Assembly (NCBI GenBank): GCA_028673005.1
Contig: CM054113.1
Span: forward strand, 211,287,504 to 211,351,503
Length of the DNA stretch: 64,000 nucleotides
From: Tanypteryx hageni
Taxonomy: Eukaryota > Arthropoda > Insecta > Odonata > Petaluridae
Direction: 5' to 3'
Shown here: one piece after another, positions 22,902-35,648 of the stretch
Layout: every line of letters begins with the position of its first letter
Position numbering within the stretch: position 1 is the first letter of the stretch
Program-made: the position numbers and the translations under genes
Notes under the pieces: model-generated
Databases searched by the model: none
Told to the model about the DNA's origin: nothing
Seen by the model: the letters and a program-made list of their open reading frames with translations, nothing else

Positions 22902-24091
22902 CTAGTAGAAGGTGCTTGCATACTGCAAGCATTTCATCTCACATTGAAAAAACATTAATTTTTCAGAGAGATATTTCATCATGAGAAATATTTCTTTAAT
23001 TCAAAAGATTTCTCCTCGGGACCGATTTTCGTTTTTTCCTTATGGAACATTAATGGCGAATTTTTGCAATTTTGTAAGGTATTAATTCCACACATTTTTG
23101 TCAAATTTGAAGTTGTAGCACATCTAGACGAGAAATAATATTTATTTAATTGTTTAAAATTTAAAAGTTTAATACGGCCGCAATAACACTTTGTTGGAGA
23201 TTTTCAAATGTTTTTTAGTTCCAATGCACTAAGCTCTACATAACTTTAAAATTTCAGCTTCCTAGCTTGCCCCAATTTACCTAAACATTTATCTATTATT
23301 TTAAACTAAGAATTTTTAACAGCCAAACAAATTAAAATATCAAAATTTCTATAATTTTTTATTTCGTTTTTTTTACAAATTCTACCGATAAAAAATTTCA
23401 GCTTCGTAGCTCATTCGGAAATACACAAACCTCAAAAGTAACTTTAAACAATTGCGAATTTTTAGCTGCCAAATTTTTGAAATTTTTCATAATTTGCTTT
23501 TTTTATGTATAATTTTCTACAAAATGATTTCAAAAACTCGAACCTACACCTTATAGTTTCCAAGATAAAATTACTAAACTTCAATGTTCAAATGGGGTTA
23601 AAACAATCCTTAAAAATTAACAATTTTGAAAATTTCGATTTTTATAGTTGGTTATGAGAAAAGTTCGATAATCTTGCAAAATTTCAGCTTCCTAAACTTA
23701 TTAGATTGGTCTACACACTGGATTTTGTTTTCCCATGCTAACTTATGGGAGATATTCCGGGGTCTCTGGAGTCGAACCCAAGACACTGTAAGCAAAAGTG
23801 ACAATAATTCCTAATATTCCTAATATTCCTAATATTGCGGCCATCTAGCAACATTGAGAATTTTATCTTTCTAGCTTACCGGCAAGTGCCCATAAATAAT
23901 TTACAAAAATGGCGCAATGCTTTTCTTATGGGAAAAAACGTAACTTTCGGAATTTCTGGAGTCGAACTCATGTCACTTAGGTAAGAAGTCTCATTTTATC
24001 TGAAAGTTTCTCCATCATATCTACAAAATCTGAGACTTTCAGCTATCTTGCTCTTGTAGTTTGAGCTGGACATTAGTATCCTCCTATATAT
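22902..24091 (-). mobile_element. Non-autonomous Helitron, copy C (long form)
   Basis: A minus-oriented copy with the best terminal hairpin: TGCTTGCA, GTA, TGCAAGCA, then CCTTCTACTAG. The base after CTAG is C instead of T, a small departure from the rule. It has the long form with the TCGAAC-containing blocks near 23770 and 23955, as in copy A. Its left neighbour, copy B, is separated by only about 20 bp of AT-rich sequence. Confidence 0.6.
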
Positions 24092-24142
24092 CCTATGTTA
24101 TATCGCTCTCCTCTGGAAGAACTTCTATATATTGATATGTAT

Positions 24143-24829
24143 GAGAATACTAATGTTTAGGCACTTCCAATTTTTTACGTCGGCAGAATCAAGTGCAAAA
24201 CCAATTAGAAAAAACGAAAACTTGGAAAAATTTCAAAAAAATCTCAAATGTTTAAACAATTTTTTAAGGTTTATGTATTTCCGAATATGCTACGAAGCTG
24301 AAATTTTTTTAAAGATAGCATTTGTAAAAAAAACGAAATAGGGATTATAGAAATTTTGGTATTTTAATTTGTTTGGCTGTAAATAATTCTTAAATTTTAA
24401 CAAATTGATAAATGTTTAGTTATTACGGGGCGAGCTAGGATCTGAAACTTTAAAGTTATTTAGAGAATAGAGCAATTGAATAAATTTAAATATCTTTATG
24501 AAGTTATTATTGCGGCCGTTAAAGTTTTTTAAATTTAAACAATTAGATAAATGTTATTTCACTTCTAAATGTGCTACAACTTTATAATTTGGTAGAAATG
24601 TGTGGCATTGGTACTCCACATTGGGAAAAGTATAATATTCTTAAAATTGCAAATTTTAGGGATTGTTTTACTCCAATTTTGTTACATAAGGAAAGAACGA
24701 ATATCGGTGCAGAGCTGGAATCTTTAGAATTAAAAAAAATATTTTTAATAATTAAATATCTCTCTGAAAGATTAATTTTTAATTTAAGATAAGATGAAAT
24801 TCTTGTAGAATGCAAGCGCCAACTACTTG
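24143..24829 (+). mobile_element. Non-autonomous Helitron, copy D (inverted, short form)
   Basis: The same family as B but on the plus strand, starting GAATACTAATGTTTAGGCAC and ending GCGCCAACTACTTG. The terminal CTAG has become CTTG and the hairpin is degraded, so this is one of the older copies. It is head-to-head with copy C. Confidence 0.55.
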
Positions 24830-25904
24830 AGGATCACGGGATACACTTGTACAAAGTCAACAATATAACAAATTTGAACAAAAATCGGAAACTTCTGGAT
24901 TGGTTATAAATATTTAGCTAAAATAGTTTAGCACAAATTTAGCCATAGTCAAGGTGCCTTTACTCATACGAACTGACGAGACCTGGTAACGAAAACAGTT
25001 GAAATAATTAAGGCCATCGTACCAAATTGTACATAGTAATCTTAAATATATGGAAGCGCGTTGGTGAATTACGACTTTTAAGATACTATTTTTGAAATTC
25101 CAGTAAATTCAAACATTTTAATCAATGATTTAGAGAATTTGCACATCTTTTAGAGTACGAAGAGATAAAAATCAATTGCGGTTCATATTGCACTCTCATA
25201 TAAAAGTTTGATGAACTGAGAATCTATGTATACATCATGTAGAACAACATTAAGAAAAACTTTAACTTGGAGACATCAAACTTCCTAAAGCCGATATGGA
25301 GCCACGATTCCACACCTGTGTATGCATCCATGAGAAACTTTATTGGGAAACCACTCGAGGGTCCATTCGGAATTAAAGGAACGAGAATATATGTTTGATG
25401 GTACTGAACCAAGGTGCCCAATCATTCATCGTCAAGCAGAGCCGAAATTCTTTACATCAAAGATTAAAAGGCCGCATGTTTACGGATGTTAAGGCAGATT
25501 AGGGTGATCTTGGAGAATGCTTTCTTGTGTCGAACGGGCGAAGAGATGTGGCGAGACCAAGGAAAATACTAGTTTCGTGAGCATTATGGCAATAAACTTA
25601 AGACTCGTGTTCCCTAAACATTTCACCGTCGCCTCGACGCATCATCCTACATTCTACTCCGCGCGCACATACGAACATACACAAACACACGCATTTCAAG
25701 ACTACTTTTCAGACCGACTGGCCTCCTCCAATCATAGCGATGAGGGGAGAGAAATAGCCTTCTCACTCCACCACCTCTGTATCAAGGAAATCTCGCTTTT
25801 TAGAAGCACCACCCAAAAGAAAAGCCAATCATTTGAGATGTTTTGATTCCAAGATTGTCCAGTTATGAAAAAGGGCACGGCGAAGCTGCCATTCAAAGGA
25901 TATA
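24830..25904. other. Non-coding stretch, nothing recognised
   Basis: No gene or repeat recognised. A 65-codon minus frame at 25224-25421 has varied composition but no recognised motif or splice border. Confidence 0.35.
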
Positions 25905-26345
25905 AATAAAAATAAAAAGAGGCGAGTGGCAGAGAAAGGGAGAGAGATAGAGGGGGCGGATGAAAAGAGAGAGAAGGGAAGGGAGAGAGAGAAAGAGAGG
26001 GTATGAAGGGTGTGGAGTGGCCAGCTCATCCTCATCGCCCCGGTGCTTTACTCTCCTCCCTCCCTCTCTTTCCCTTCGCCCACTACCCCCTCTAACCCTC
26101 TCCCAATGGGCACACTCCTCCTCCACGCGATTACAGTGTTTAGATCCATTTGAAAATGTCAGTTTCCACCCTCTCGGAGTTCTCCTTTCTCACCCTCTCT
26201 CTTGTCCTTCCTCTCCTCCGACTTCCATCTCTCGATTTCTCTTTCCCCCACGTGCTCGCGCACAAAACGCGACGCCGTCATGGTTAAAAGTCCTCCTAAC
26301 CTCTTCTCTTGTCACCCCCTCCATCCATACGCCTCGCTTCCCTTA
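25905..26345. repeat. GA tract followed by CT tract
   Basis: Purine-rich at about 25915-26010 and pyrimidine-rich at about 26040-26340 on the same strand. The two parts are largely complementary in composition and could fold into imperfect pairing. Confidence 0.7.
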
Positions 26346-27222
26346 GAATCCGTAATGGGGTTTTGCCCACACGGACTCACCCTTTTATGTACGATTGTGT
26401 GTGTGTGTGTAAGACGCTGAGGGAGGTAGATTTTTTTCGGTAAGGGAGGGAGGGAGAATGTGAAGAGGGATGGGGAAGGGAGTGAAGGGGGGCGTGGAGA
26501 TTGAGGAGGTCAGAACTTTCCTCTCCCTCTACGCCCAAAGACAATGGATTCCCCCGACGCCTCTGATCATCCCATCCGCAACGCCTACACCCCTCCCGAC
26601 CGCCTCGCCGCCAACTCCGGCACTGAAACCCGTACTTTTCTCGCCATTTGAGGTGGTGACGGAATTGGCGCCAAAATAAAGGGCGTTTTCCGTTCTCCCT
26701 TCGTTAGAAAAAAGTTCAATTTTTTTGTAATCGGGTGGGGAAAAAATAATCCGCGCACCATCTTAAGCTTTCCTCGGCCGAATATTTTTCTTTTTTGTGC
26801 GAGGTTCGAGTTCCTTTTGTCGGCTGGATGGAATTGCTTGATTAAGTCCGTGTAAAAAGAATGTGAAACCTTTACACGCGGGGGTATATTTTTACGGTAA
26901 GTACCGTACTAGGGAATGTGTTTGATCGAATTAAATTTGTATCGCAAATTTTCGTTAATTTTATTTCACACAGTATCATCAAATGTTTCACGCATGGCAC
27001 TCAATTCTTCCGTATGTGTTCCGCACATAATGGCGCACAATGTTTGATAAAGATATTACAAAAATGTTTTTTATTAATTTTTTCTAGTTCAGTATCAGGT
27101 AATATTATTACCATTTTGTAAAAATACATTATTCTAAGATGTAAACTTATTTTATCGAATAAACTTATAGGAAATTTATTAATTAAAAAATTCCAAGTTA
27201 ATATTTAGCTTATAAAAAATTT
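26346..27222. other. Non-coding stretch
   Basis: A short (GT)n at about 26396-26410, GA-rich to 26500, then AT-rich. No exon recognised. Confidence 0.4.
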
Positions 27223-27325
27223 GGCCGTTGAAATCTCCGTATTTTTCTATTATAGAAAGCGGGCATTGTCTTCGGGCGTTGAAGTCTCCATAATTTTCAT
27301 TTATATTAGAAGGCAGACCGTGTCA
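27223..27325. repeat. Two-unit tandem duplication, about 52 bp
   Basis: GGCCGTTGAAATCTCC (27223) and GGGCGTTGAAGTCTCCAT (27274) begin two diverged direct units that each continue through an A/T-rich part to a purine-rich end. It is an old local duplication. Confidence 0.6.
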
Positions 27326-28189
27326 CCAGCATTAAAAAAACATTTGATTACAAATAAATATCTTATATGCCATATTACACAAATAAAACAAACTCCATAG
27401 TTTGAATGATTCATTCGATTATCTTCAAGAATATTAAAATTATCAATGAATAATGATCGAATGTATGTTTGCTAGTAACGATAACTTGTAAACGTATCCT
27501 TCGTCAATTTGCGCTTAATACCATGTCATTAAGAATCAACACAGAAAACACTACACATTTAGAAGGAAAGGAACTGCGGACTGATTATCCACAAAAATCC
27601 TCATGTCGATCAAATCCATGCTCTTCCGAGGGAATTCAATCGTTTGGCCCAGGTAGGAGGGAGCACATGGTATTTCCTTCCAGGCAAGAGCGGCCATTAT
27701 CGTTAGAAAACATCAGTTTTCATCCATCTTCACAATTCCTTCCACCATATTCCACCGAAGCTTATGGTTTTCGCATCTAACAGTTAAACACACTTTGAAA
27801 GCTTTCGGAGCTGGTATTTTTTTAACGTGGCACATTCATCTATAAAGCATCCCCTTTTTCCCCACACACACATAACCCGCTCCTTTTCATACAATTATAA
27901 ATGTTACCGTCCTCCCATTCCGCGAAGATATTGCCCTTTCCACGAGTTGGTCATCCTTCAAGCCTGGCACGCCGCAATCGGCTCTCGGTAAATTGTATTT
28001 CCCTCTTGCGTCGACAGCATGCGTGCGTGTGTGCGTGAACACGTGTGTTCGCCGTGTGGCCGTGCGCGACTCGTCCGCCAATGAACGGAGGAGGTCGAGA
28101 AGACGTTGCCTTAGAGGAAAAGAGTTTTTCCATAAGACCCCCGAGGGCCGACCAAGGTCCAAAAGCTCAACGTCGCAGCAATGTTCTCC
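27326..28189. other. Non-coding stretch, nothing recognised
   Basis: No exon recognised. Part 27960-28160 is CpG-rich, with GTGCGTG words. Confidence 0.35.
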
Positions 28190-28560
28190 ATCTCTCTTTC
28201 TCTCTCCTCCTCCTCTCTTTTAGTTCTGTTAAGGAAAGGCGACCAAGCCTCCTTTCCCAAGGAGGGTGGAGGGGGGAAGCAGAGGAGGGAAAATGGGAGG
28301 GAGAGGGAGGAGAGGAAAGGAGAGGGCGATTGTGGTACGTGGAAGGTTTGGCCGCGTCGTGATGATAGTAATTTTGGGTCGTTCATAACGCGAGTGGGTG
28401 GGAATGGGAAGTGGGGTGGTAGTTGTTGCGGTCGGGGATGGGAGGCGAACGGAGGGGATGAAGAGGGAGAGGAGGGGGAGGGAGGCGGAGAAAAGGGAGG
28501 GGATTCGAGAAGCTGGAGGGGGTAAGAGGAGGGGGAGGGGATGGAAAGGGGCAAGGGTAG
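28190..28560. repeat. CT to GA tract, G-rich
   Basis: A short CT run (28190-28220) followed by a G/A-rich plus strand (28255-28550) with many GGG and GGGG runs. It is a G-quadruplex candidate on the plus strand. Confidence 0.7.
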
Positions 28561-29032
28561 TCAATTGAGGAGGCGGGTCCCCTTAAAGGAGTTCTTTGCC
28601 CTCTCACAGTTTTAAGAGACGGTCCAAAAATGTTCAATCCTCCCACAAACCCCCATCCCCTTCCATCTTCCCCTATCCATTTGAAAAGAAGAACTATCTT
28701 TTTTTCCTCGCCCAAAGATCACACGCGCGCGCGCTCTTCAACTGTCCCTCCAACCGCAAGCATCCCGCGCGGTTTCATTCCTTTTCTCGCACGTCTCACC
28801 GCTCAGCGATTTTATTTCTCGTCTCTTCGGTTTCTGCGATGCGATAATAAATAAAAGGTTTTTTATTCTCCCGCACCGTTTCATTTAGAATCAAGATTGA
28901 TGCGCGTACTTTTTCCTTTATTACGGCGGCTCGCACAAAATGGTTCCCTTCTTTCATACCGTACAGATTCTCCATTTTTACATTTTTTCATCTTTTCACT
29001 TAGACTGTGGGAAAAATTATACGAATTATTCC
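28561..29032. other. Non-coding stretch, nothing recognised
   Basis: No exon or repeat recognised. Confidence 0.4.
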
Positions 29033-29210
29033 TTCTTAGGCAGTGATGGCAAACGAAAAAATTGTTTCGTTACGGCCAAAAAACTGATACAGGTTTTTGT
29101 TACGTTTTTCGTTACTCTCCAATTTTATTTTCGTTTTCCATTACGTTTAACGTTATAACGAAATATGTTACCACAAATTAATGAAATTGAGTAAATTGCT
29201 CTTTCATATA

Positions 29211-29629
29211 GCATCATCATCATAGATAGTCTGTCCGTAGACAGGTCCGTGATTATTCATGGTTAAACCTGGTTCTCCATATACTCCTATTTTCCGCTGT
29301 CCTCTTCATATCTTGATAACTCTCTTTCCTTTTCAAATCGTCTATCAGCTGAAACCTTTTCCAACCTCTTTCCCTTTTTCCATCTAGTTTTCCTTCTAAC
29401 ACGTCTTTAATAATATTCTCTCTCCTCAGGTAATGCCCAACCCAGTTTGCCTTCCTCTTTCTAATAGTCTGTATAATCATTCGCTTCTCTCATACTCTTC
29501 GTAGCACTTCATCGTTTTTCATCCTATCTGTCCATTTTATCTTCAGCATTCTTCTCCAAGTCCACATTTTAAAGCTTTCCAAGTATTTGATGTAATTTTT
29601 CCTTAGCGTCCAGGTTTCTGCCCCGTATA
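29211..29629 (-). mobile_element. 5'-truncated LINE nested in the hAT element
   Basis: A minus-oriented non-LTR retrotransposon fragment. It ends in a (GATGAT)n-type tail and is truncated at its 5' end inside the reverse transcriptase gene. TTCATATA is present at both edges (29203-29210 and 29630-29637), consistent with a target duplication. It therefore entered after the hAT element. Confidence 0.8.
29257..29629 (-). pseudogene. LINE reverse transcriptase C-terminus, broken
   Basis: Reading minus from the 5' truncation, the frame gives YGAETWTLRK, then WRRMLKIKWTDRM, then NDEVLRRV, then an in-frame TGA at 29492-29490. It continues in the same frame with TIRKRKANWVGHYLRRENII to a natural stop near 29253. 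These phrases are the familiar C-terminal region of non-LTR reverse transcriptases downstream of the catalytic domain. The order is fully conserved and only one stop interrupts it, so this is a fairly young fragment. The catalytic YxDD part is missing through truncation. Clade assignment is not safe from this piece. Confidence 0.85.
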
Positions 29630-31069
29630 TTCATATATATAAATATATATTTTTTATTTTCTTTATGTTTGCAACCTACATCGGAATTCATATAAATACT
29701 AACCGAATGAAATTTTCGACCAGTTGTTTAAAAAATAAGATATTTCTGACTGAAGAAACTTATATTCTCTGCAACATTAATGAAACAACCCTTTTTTACT
29801 AGTCCTTAGGAAGTGATATTCGGCACACACTGAGATGACATGAGTTAACCCCCCATATACGGTTTAACACATGTACTGCCTAGCTAAAACATCAAGCATC
29901 AAAATAAAGGGAAATAATTATAATTTTAGGTTTGCATCGTCGACTGTGTACATCCAACTACTACATGCCAAATTTCAGTTTCCCGTCCCGTCTACGTCTG
30001 CGGAGTGATGTCTCCGTTTGGATAACTCACCATCTCCTTAACCATGCGCTTCACAAAAAAAAATTTCAAACAAATGTAGAATGCACAGCTTTTACTGATA
30101 TGACAATCATAAATATGTTATTTCATCCCAACAAAAATTTGAAAAGCTGATAAATTACAAAAAGAATCTCTTACATTCATTGGACTTATTACAGTCAAAA
30201 ACTAATTTTCTCTAGACAATTTAATAAAAATTCCGAATATAAAATTTTCAGTTGACCGTATAATATTTTCAGTATAAATACTGACAATGGTGAATATATT
30301 GATTTTGGTGTATTTAAAAAATTAAAAGAATATAATAACAGGATTCTAGAACATTTTGATGCTAGAAACACGACACTGAAAATAATAACACCAAACAGAG
30401 GGATGGAAATGTTTTTATTATCTAAGGAAACAACTTAAAATTTATATTTTCTCATTTTTCATTTGTTTATATGTTTAATGAAAGTAAATACTAATTTAAA
30501 GTATCAATTTTTAAAATTGATATTGTTTACAATCTCATTTTATGGACTAACATTATGTAATAAATTTTTACTTAAAAATATTAATGGAAATGAAGTAATT
30601 AACTGTTTGGTGGATTGACACAGTCTAACAAAAATACAATAAAGTATTAAATAAATGAGGACGATTTGTTTGTATCTAAATAGTACATCTCACTAGAGGA
30701 GGTACCTAAATCATCTTATGATGTCAGAAATAGTCTTTTAACACAAACCTATTGAGTAAATGCCTACTAATAAATCGAGAGATGGTCGCATTTTCTTGAT
30801 CTTGTAAAACCGAAACCGTGTACATAAAGTCCGTGTAAATCGAGGGATACGTGTATATATTTACCGTGCAAAGTTAGTATCCATTGATTTCCTAGGACCG
30901 GTTCTGTGTGTAATCACAACGTGAGAATACCGAAATAACTGTTTTTGTTTTTCCGTTTTTCGTTACACTAATTTTGAAAATTTCGTTAACTTTTTTTCGT
31001 TACGTTATTCAAAAATCATTTCTTTATTTCGTTACGTTACGCGTAACGTTTTCCATCACTGTTCTTAGG

Positions 31070-31955
31070 TTAAGTTCATGTTTAAATAAATTCTTCGATA
31101 CGTTCTATAATGCAGTTGCAATAATTTAGTGAAATTGGAGATTTTCGTGATCAAGGAAACATTTTTATAACAATTTTAGCCATTATATCTATAAAATAAA
31201 GTTTATTATTTTAATATTCACCTGAAAAGATTCCTTAAGAATTAATTTTTATGGATTTTCGCCGGTTCTTTTTAGTCCACCAGACTCAATTTATAGCATT
31301 TTTCTGCTTATTCTAGCCATTTATTCATTTGCTCTCCATTTTAAGTTTTAATCGTCCATTTAACGACCTGCTATCGCAATGTCTTACTACTCCTTTTAAT
31401 GTTTATGAAACATGATGATTAATCTTACGCCCCTTCGCACCTGCAGTAAAATTCACGTAAATTACAAGAAATCAAGCTGGACAGAGGAACGTACCGCATT
31501 TCATAAAATATTTATGCTTATGTTTTTCTCGCTCGCGTCGCATCTCCCGGATTCATAAAAACATAATAAAGCTCTCGATCTTCTTCTTTTATTTTGGGAA
31601 CACCTTCCCACTTATAATAAAAATCCATAAACACCCCTTTGACCGACCTCGAACCGGATCCCTTACACGAAAACATTAAAGGCACACACTATCGCGTCCC
31701 ACCCCTTTCCCTGCGACCGTCCGAAGCCGCCGTGTAAAAAAAATATTTTATTTCCTCAAATCCTTCTCCCACAGCAATCCACCCCTATCCGGCACCAAGC
31801 CCAACCGGAGAGAAAAAAAAACCTTTTCATTCCCTCCCCTCTCATTTAACTCTCACACCCATTCCACCACCAACTCTTTTGACCTCTCCCACCTATAATA
31901 GCCCACGACCACACCAGTAAGCCACGATCATGGGAACCAGCCCGGAGGTATATAT
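31070..31955. other. Non-coding stretch, nothing recognised
   Basis: AT-rich, no gene or recurring repeat. Confidence 0.4.
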
Positions 31956-32110
31956 CCGGTCGAAGAAGAGAAAGGAATTGGGGAGATGTAGAGGAGGGGG
32001 GAGGGAGGAGAGATCGAATAGGAAAATGGGAGGGGATGGAAAAATAGTAGGAAAAAGGGTGGAAAAAGATGGAGTGGTCGCAAAGTGATGAGGGGACCGG
32101 AGGTCAAAGT
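31956..32110. repeat. Polypurine (GA) tract
   Basis: A/G-rich plus strand with GGAGG words. Confidence 0.6.
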
Positions 32111-33399
32111 TTAAACGGCGAGGCCCAGTAAAAGAAGGCTAGGAAGCGAGCGGTATGTGGGATAAAAATTGAATGGAAGAGGTGAAATGCGTTGCTTGCC
32201 GAGCGTAGCGCGGAGAAAGTCTATAATTGGTCGCATTGCATGGCTGAATGGAGGATGGGTGAGTTTGGGGGAGAGAGAGAGGGAAAGATCGTACAAGCAA
32301 CAGGCGAGACAATGGCAAATAAAAAGGACGCAATCGTGTTGCGTGGAATGTGATTCATTTCGGGGCGAAAATTCATCCGCTCTTAAATCGCTGATGGCAG
32401 TTATTATCTTAAGGTGGGGGCGTCGCCTTAACTCGCTTATAATGGCTGGGTATTCATTTAATACGTTCGCCATTCGTCTAATTTACATCTCCCGGCTGGG
32501 GTGACGTTATTAAGGAAGATAAGAAGTAATCTCGAGGCATTATTAATACCATTCGAATCTAAATAAGTGTTGAAATTACTTTCTTGAGTAAATTAGGTTT
32601 GTTCGCGCAGCTATAATATATGTAACTTAAATACAATTCAACCTAAATAAAATGCAAATTCTGAGTTTCCTTGATAAAACATTTCCACTTTAACCATCAA
32701 TTACCACTAAAACGTTCTGCTACGACGGAATAATAAGAATTTATACTCTTTTTCGCCGTGGAGACGATCCAAACGGAGTAAAGTGCATCTAATATGACAA
32801 TTGAAATATTTTAAATTTACAATACGCTTGTTGTGACAACAACATAACTGCGAGAATAAATAATAATAAATTAAGCTTAATTAATACAAGATATGTTTTA
32901 TGTCGTTTTTTGGAAGATGAATATTTAAAATTATGAATAACAATTAATGTTCTGAACCTGTAAGGATGACGTGTATTAACAACAACCGAAATAGTCTCTT
33001 GCTAACATTTAACAACCAAATAAAAACCAGGAATCTCTGCGCAGCGCAGATGTCTCGGCACTTAAGACGCGTGGGCAATAACTCAACTCGCTCAAAAGGC
33101 TCCATCTTCATTCCTTTCTTATGTCTCGGTGCCTCTGTACTCCCGACGCGACGCCCAAAGAAAAAGATAATAACAACCAGACGCGAGGCACTTGCCTTGA
33201 TTTCTCTCCCTTCCGAAATGCACACCCATAACTATATCGTATCCAGGGAAACGTCTCCCGTCGCGTAACGACTACCAAAACTTAGTGGGCCTTTTTAACC
33301 TCCGCGTTTTTAAAAAAATACATCCGCCTCGAAATGGAGGGAGAGACGCATTGTAATCCGATTCCTCGAGTGGGAGGAGCACAAGTGGATGGGTTATGA
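32111..33399. other. Non-coding stretch, nothing recognised
   Basis: No exon with convincing borders. The parts 32160-32500 and 33020-33230 are richer in CpG than average but their frames show no known motif. Confidence 0.35.
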
Positions 33400-33730
33400 T
33401 CGAGGGAAGATGAGAGAGAGAAAGAGAGAGAACGGTGAGGGCGAGGAGGAGTGATAACCCCAGAGTGTTACTTTACACCACGCCCTCAATTCCCCTACCC
33501 CTCTACATTTCTCCCTCTTCTCTACTGTGAGGGATCATCATCTCTCTGGTTCACTCTCCCACAACCTGCTTTTTTCTTTTTCTCTATAGACCCTCCTTCC
33601 CGCTCTCTCTCTCTCACACATTTTTTTCTCAATCCCACCCTATCTGCCTTTTTTCTACACGGAGGTATCGTCTCCTCTCACTCTCTCTTTTTCACCATCT
33701 CACCCTCCCTTCTCCCCCTCACACTCCCAA
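33400..33730. repeat. GA run followed by CT tract
   Basis: (GA)n-type sequence at 33405-33450, then CT-rich from about 33480 to 33730. Confidence 0.7.
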
Positions 33731-34206
33731 CCAACAACAATGCCCCATAAACATAGCGTGGGCGGCGTGACGCAATTAAACCCCTCGGGTTGCAACCAAA
33801 AGGACCCAACTGCATCCTTTCTCTCCCAGAGAGAGACCTCTGCGCGGCCTGCTCATCCGCACTCACCCATCCCTTCATTTCAGAGGCGCGTCCGTGCCCG
33901 ACTAACACTCTACCCGACCATCCTAATTTATTTATGTATACACCCGACATCAATTTACGAGAGAGGAATGTGGATACTGAGATTTTTTAAAAATTTGTCC
34001 GTAACCTTCCAACGAGGCGGAGGTGCGCACTATTCGTAGCCATAATAAAGCGGTAGAAAAAGCCATTTGATGATAAGACAGCAGGAATGATGAGAATTGC
34101 AACTAGGTATAGGTATGTAGAAATCAAATATGTCGCAAGATGATGCGATCGGCGATGGGCATCTCTCAGGATTTAGAAGTAGGATTATTGATAAAAGTTT
34201 ATGCAG
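33731..34206. other. Non-coding stretch, nothing recognised
   Basis: No gene or repeat recognised. Confidence 0.4.
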
Positions 34207-34356
34207 CACCGTAGCTGCCTATCTATTTAAGCGCCTGGGGCAAATCACTAAATATGCGCAAATTTCTCTAATTTATTAAGTTACTATTTGGATTTTTTGC
34301 GCACCCCGTAATTGCGCGCGAGGCAGATGCCCCGCTTTCTCCGCCTTAGTTACGGT
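34207..34356. mobile_element. Small terminal-inverted-repeat element
   Basis: A 150-bp element with ends CACCGTAGCTGCC and CCGCCTTAGTTACGGT, imperfect inverted repeats. GCGCCTGGGGCA and GATGCCCCGC inside form a second inverted pair. The composition contrasts with the AT-rich surroundings. No clear target duplication is visible, so the superfamily is open. Confidence 0.5.
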
Positions 34357-35640
34357 ATTGAGTTTATTCTTAATGAAACATAATTACTCTGACTTAAAGT
34401 CACAAGGGCTCCTCGCGATCCTTTATCCGTGCCATTTTGCTCTGCAGCAATGCTCTTCTACTCGTTTCATTCTATTGGTATCTGATGAAGAATGGCAATA
34501 TGAAGGTCTACATTGCTTCACAATGTAATAGTGTGGTTTGGCACTCACTGCAGCTTTTTATGTTTATGAGGGCTATATGTCTTAAATGAACTGGTTTATT
34601 TCAGAATCACCCTGAGAACAATCGTAGGCAGACAGATTTCAGTATTATATGTTGACATTATTTGCGTCTAAAGTATCTATTATTGTTTCTGTTATCAATC
34701 TCTGACTCTGCTCTTTAAATGGAGTTACTCCCAAGTATTCATTTCATCATTCCGAGATTAAAATTCTTTTACTTTTATAGCGGGATATTCAGTTGTTGCT
34801 CGACCGTCGGCCATTTGTAATTAAACCTCTGCCCTCAAGATATGTCTGGTAGAACTGCAGCCATAAAAGTTATTCCACCCGGCAAATGAAAAAATTACAT
34901 TTTAGCAACAATTACATCTCAGACTGGTTTAGAAAAATGCTTTTCTAAAGCATAAGACGAGTCCTTTACGGTCCGTAATATGTCAAAATACAGAAAAGCA
35001 TAAATTTTATTGTCCAAAGTTGCCGTTAATCCTAGGCTTTTCACCGAAGAAGAAGAAGTTGTGTTTGGCTAATCTTCATTTGTGCGCGCCTCTCTCGCTT
35101 TCCAAATAATTTTCGAAATAATCAGGAAATCCTGTCTACAATATTTATTGTCCCTCAGGTGAGATGAAAATAATTATCCATCAGTCAAAGAGGTGAAGCG
35201 GAGGTAAGATTTTTGCCGTAATTCCCTTCTTCGCTGGGAGCAATTTGTCGTGGAGTTCTGTCGACGTTCTCACGTAAACTTTTCGCCTCTGCACCCAACA
35301 TCGATCACTCAGCTCTAGCCTGTTCTGGCTCATTTCCTATGACCTCGTTTGATATCAGGAAAGCGTTCTTCGTGAGAGCAATTGAGCTAGCATTCTATTA
35401 TACGTGACTGTAATTTTTTGTTTTTGTGACTGGTCGTTCGGAATCGAACTGGAACGGTAGTGAACATTTCAAACATTTCTGAAGTAGCGGCGCAGTATAA
35501 ATCACTGTAATCGCATTCATGGTTAGAAAAAACTATGATGAAATTTAATAAAATTTTTATTAACTTCACTATCACTTTCGTCGTTCAATAAAAGAAATCT
35601 TTAAAAGTCCCTTTTCTAAAAATGTTTACGAAGTTTTTAA
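34357..35640. other. Non-coding stretch, nothing recognised
   Basis: AT-rich, no exon or recurring repeat seen. Confidence 0.4.
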
Positions 35641-35648
35641 ATATTTTT

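Larger units (their letters stand above)
29041..31061. mobile_element. hAT-type DNA transposon, decayed, 2.0 kb
   Basis: The ends CAGTGATGGCAAACG and CGTTTTCCATCACTG are near-perfect terminal inverted repeats. The host word TTCTTAGG is duplicated exactly at 29033-29040 and 31062-31069. Both subterminal regions carry many GTTACG or CGTAAC words, as expected of transposase-binding repeats. A LINE fragment is inserted at 29211-29629. Without it the element is about 1.6 kb. No transposase frame is recognisable in the AT-rich interior, so it is a long MITE or a heavily decayed copy. Confidence 0.9.

Noticed and set aside
34485..34530. Another hammerhead, from CTGATGAAG
   Set aside because: No GAAA box or paired stem II at the right distance.
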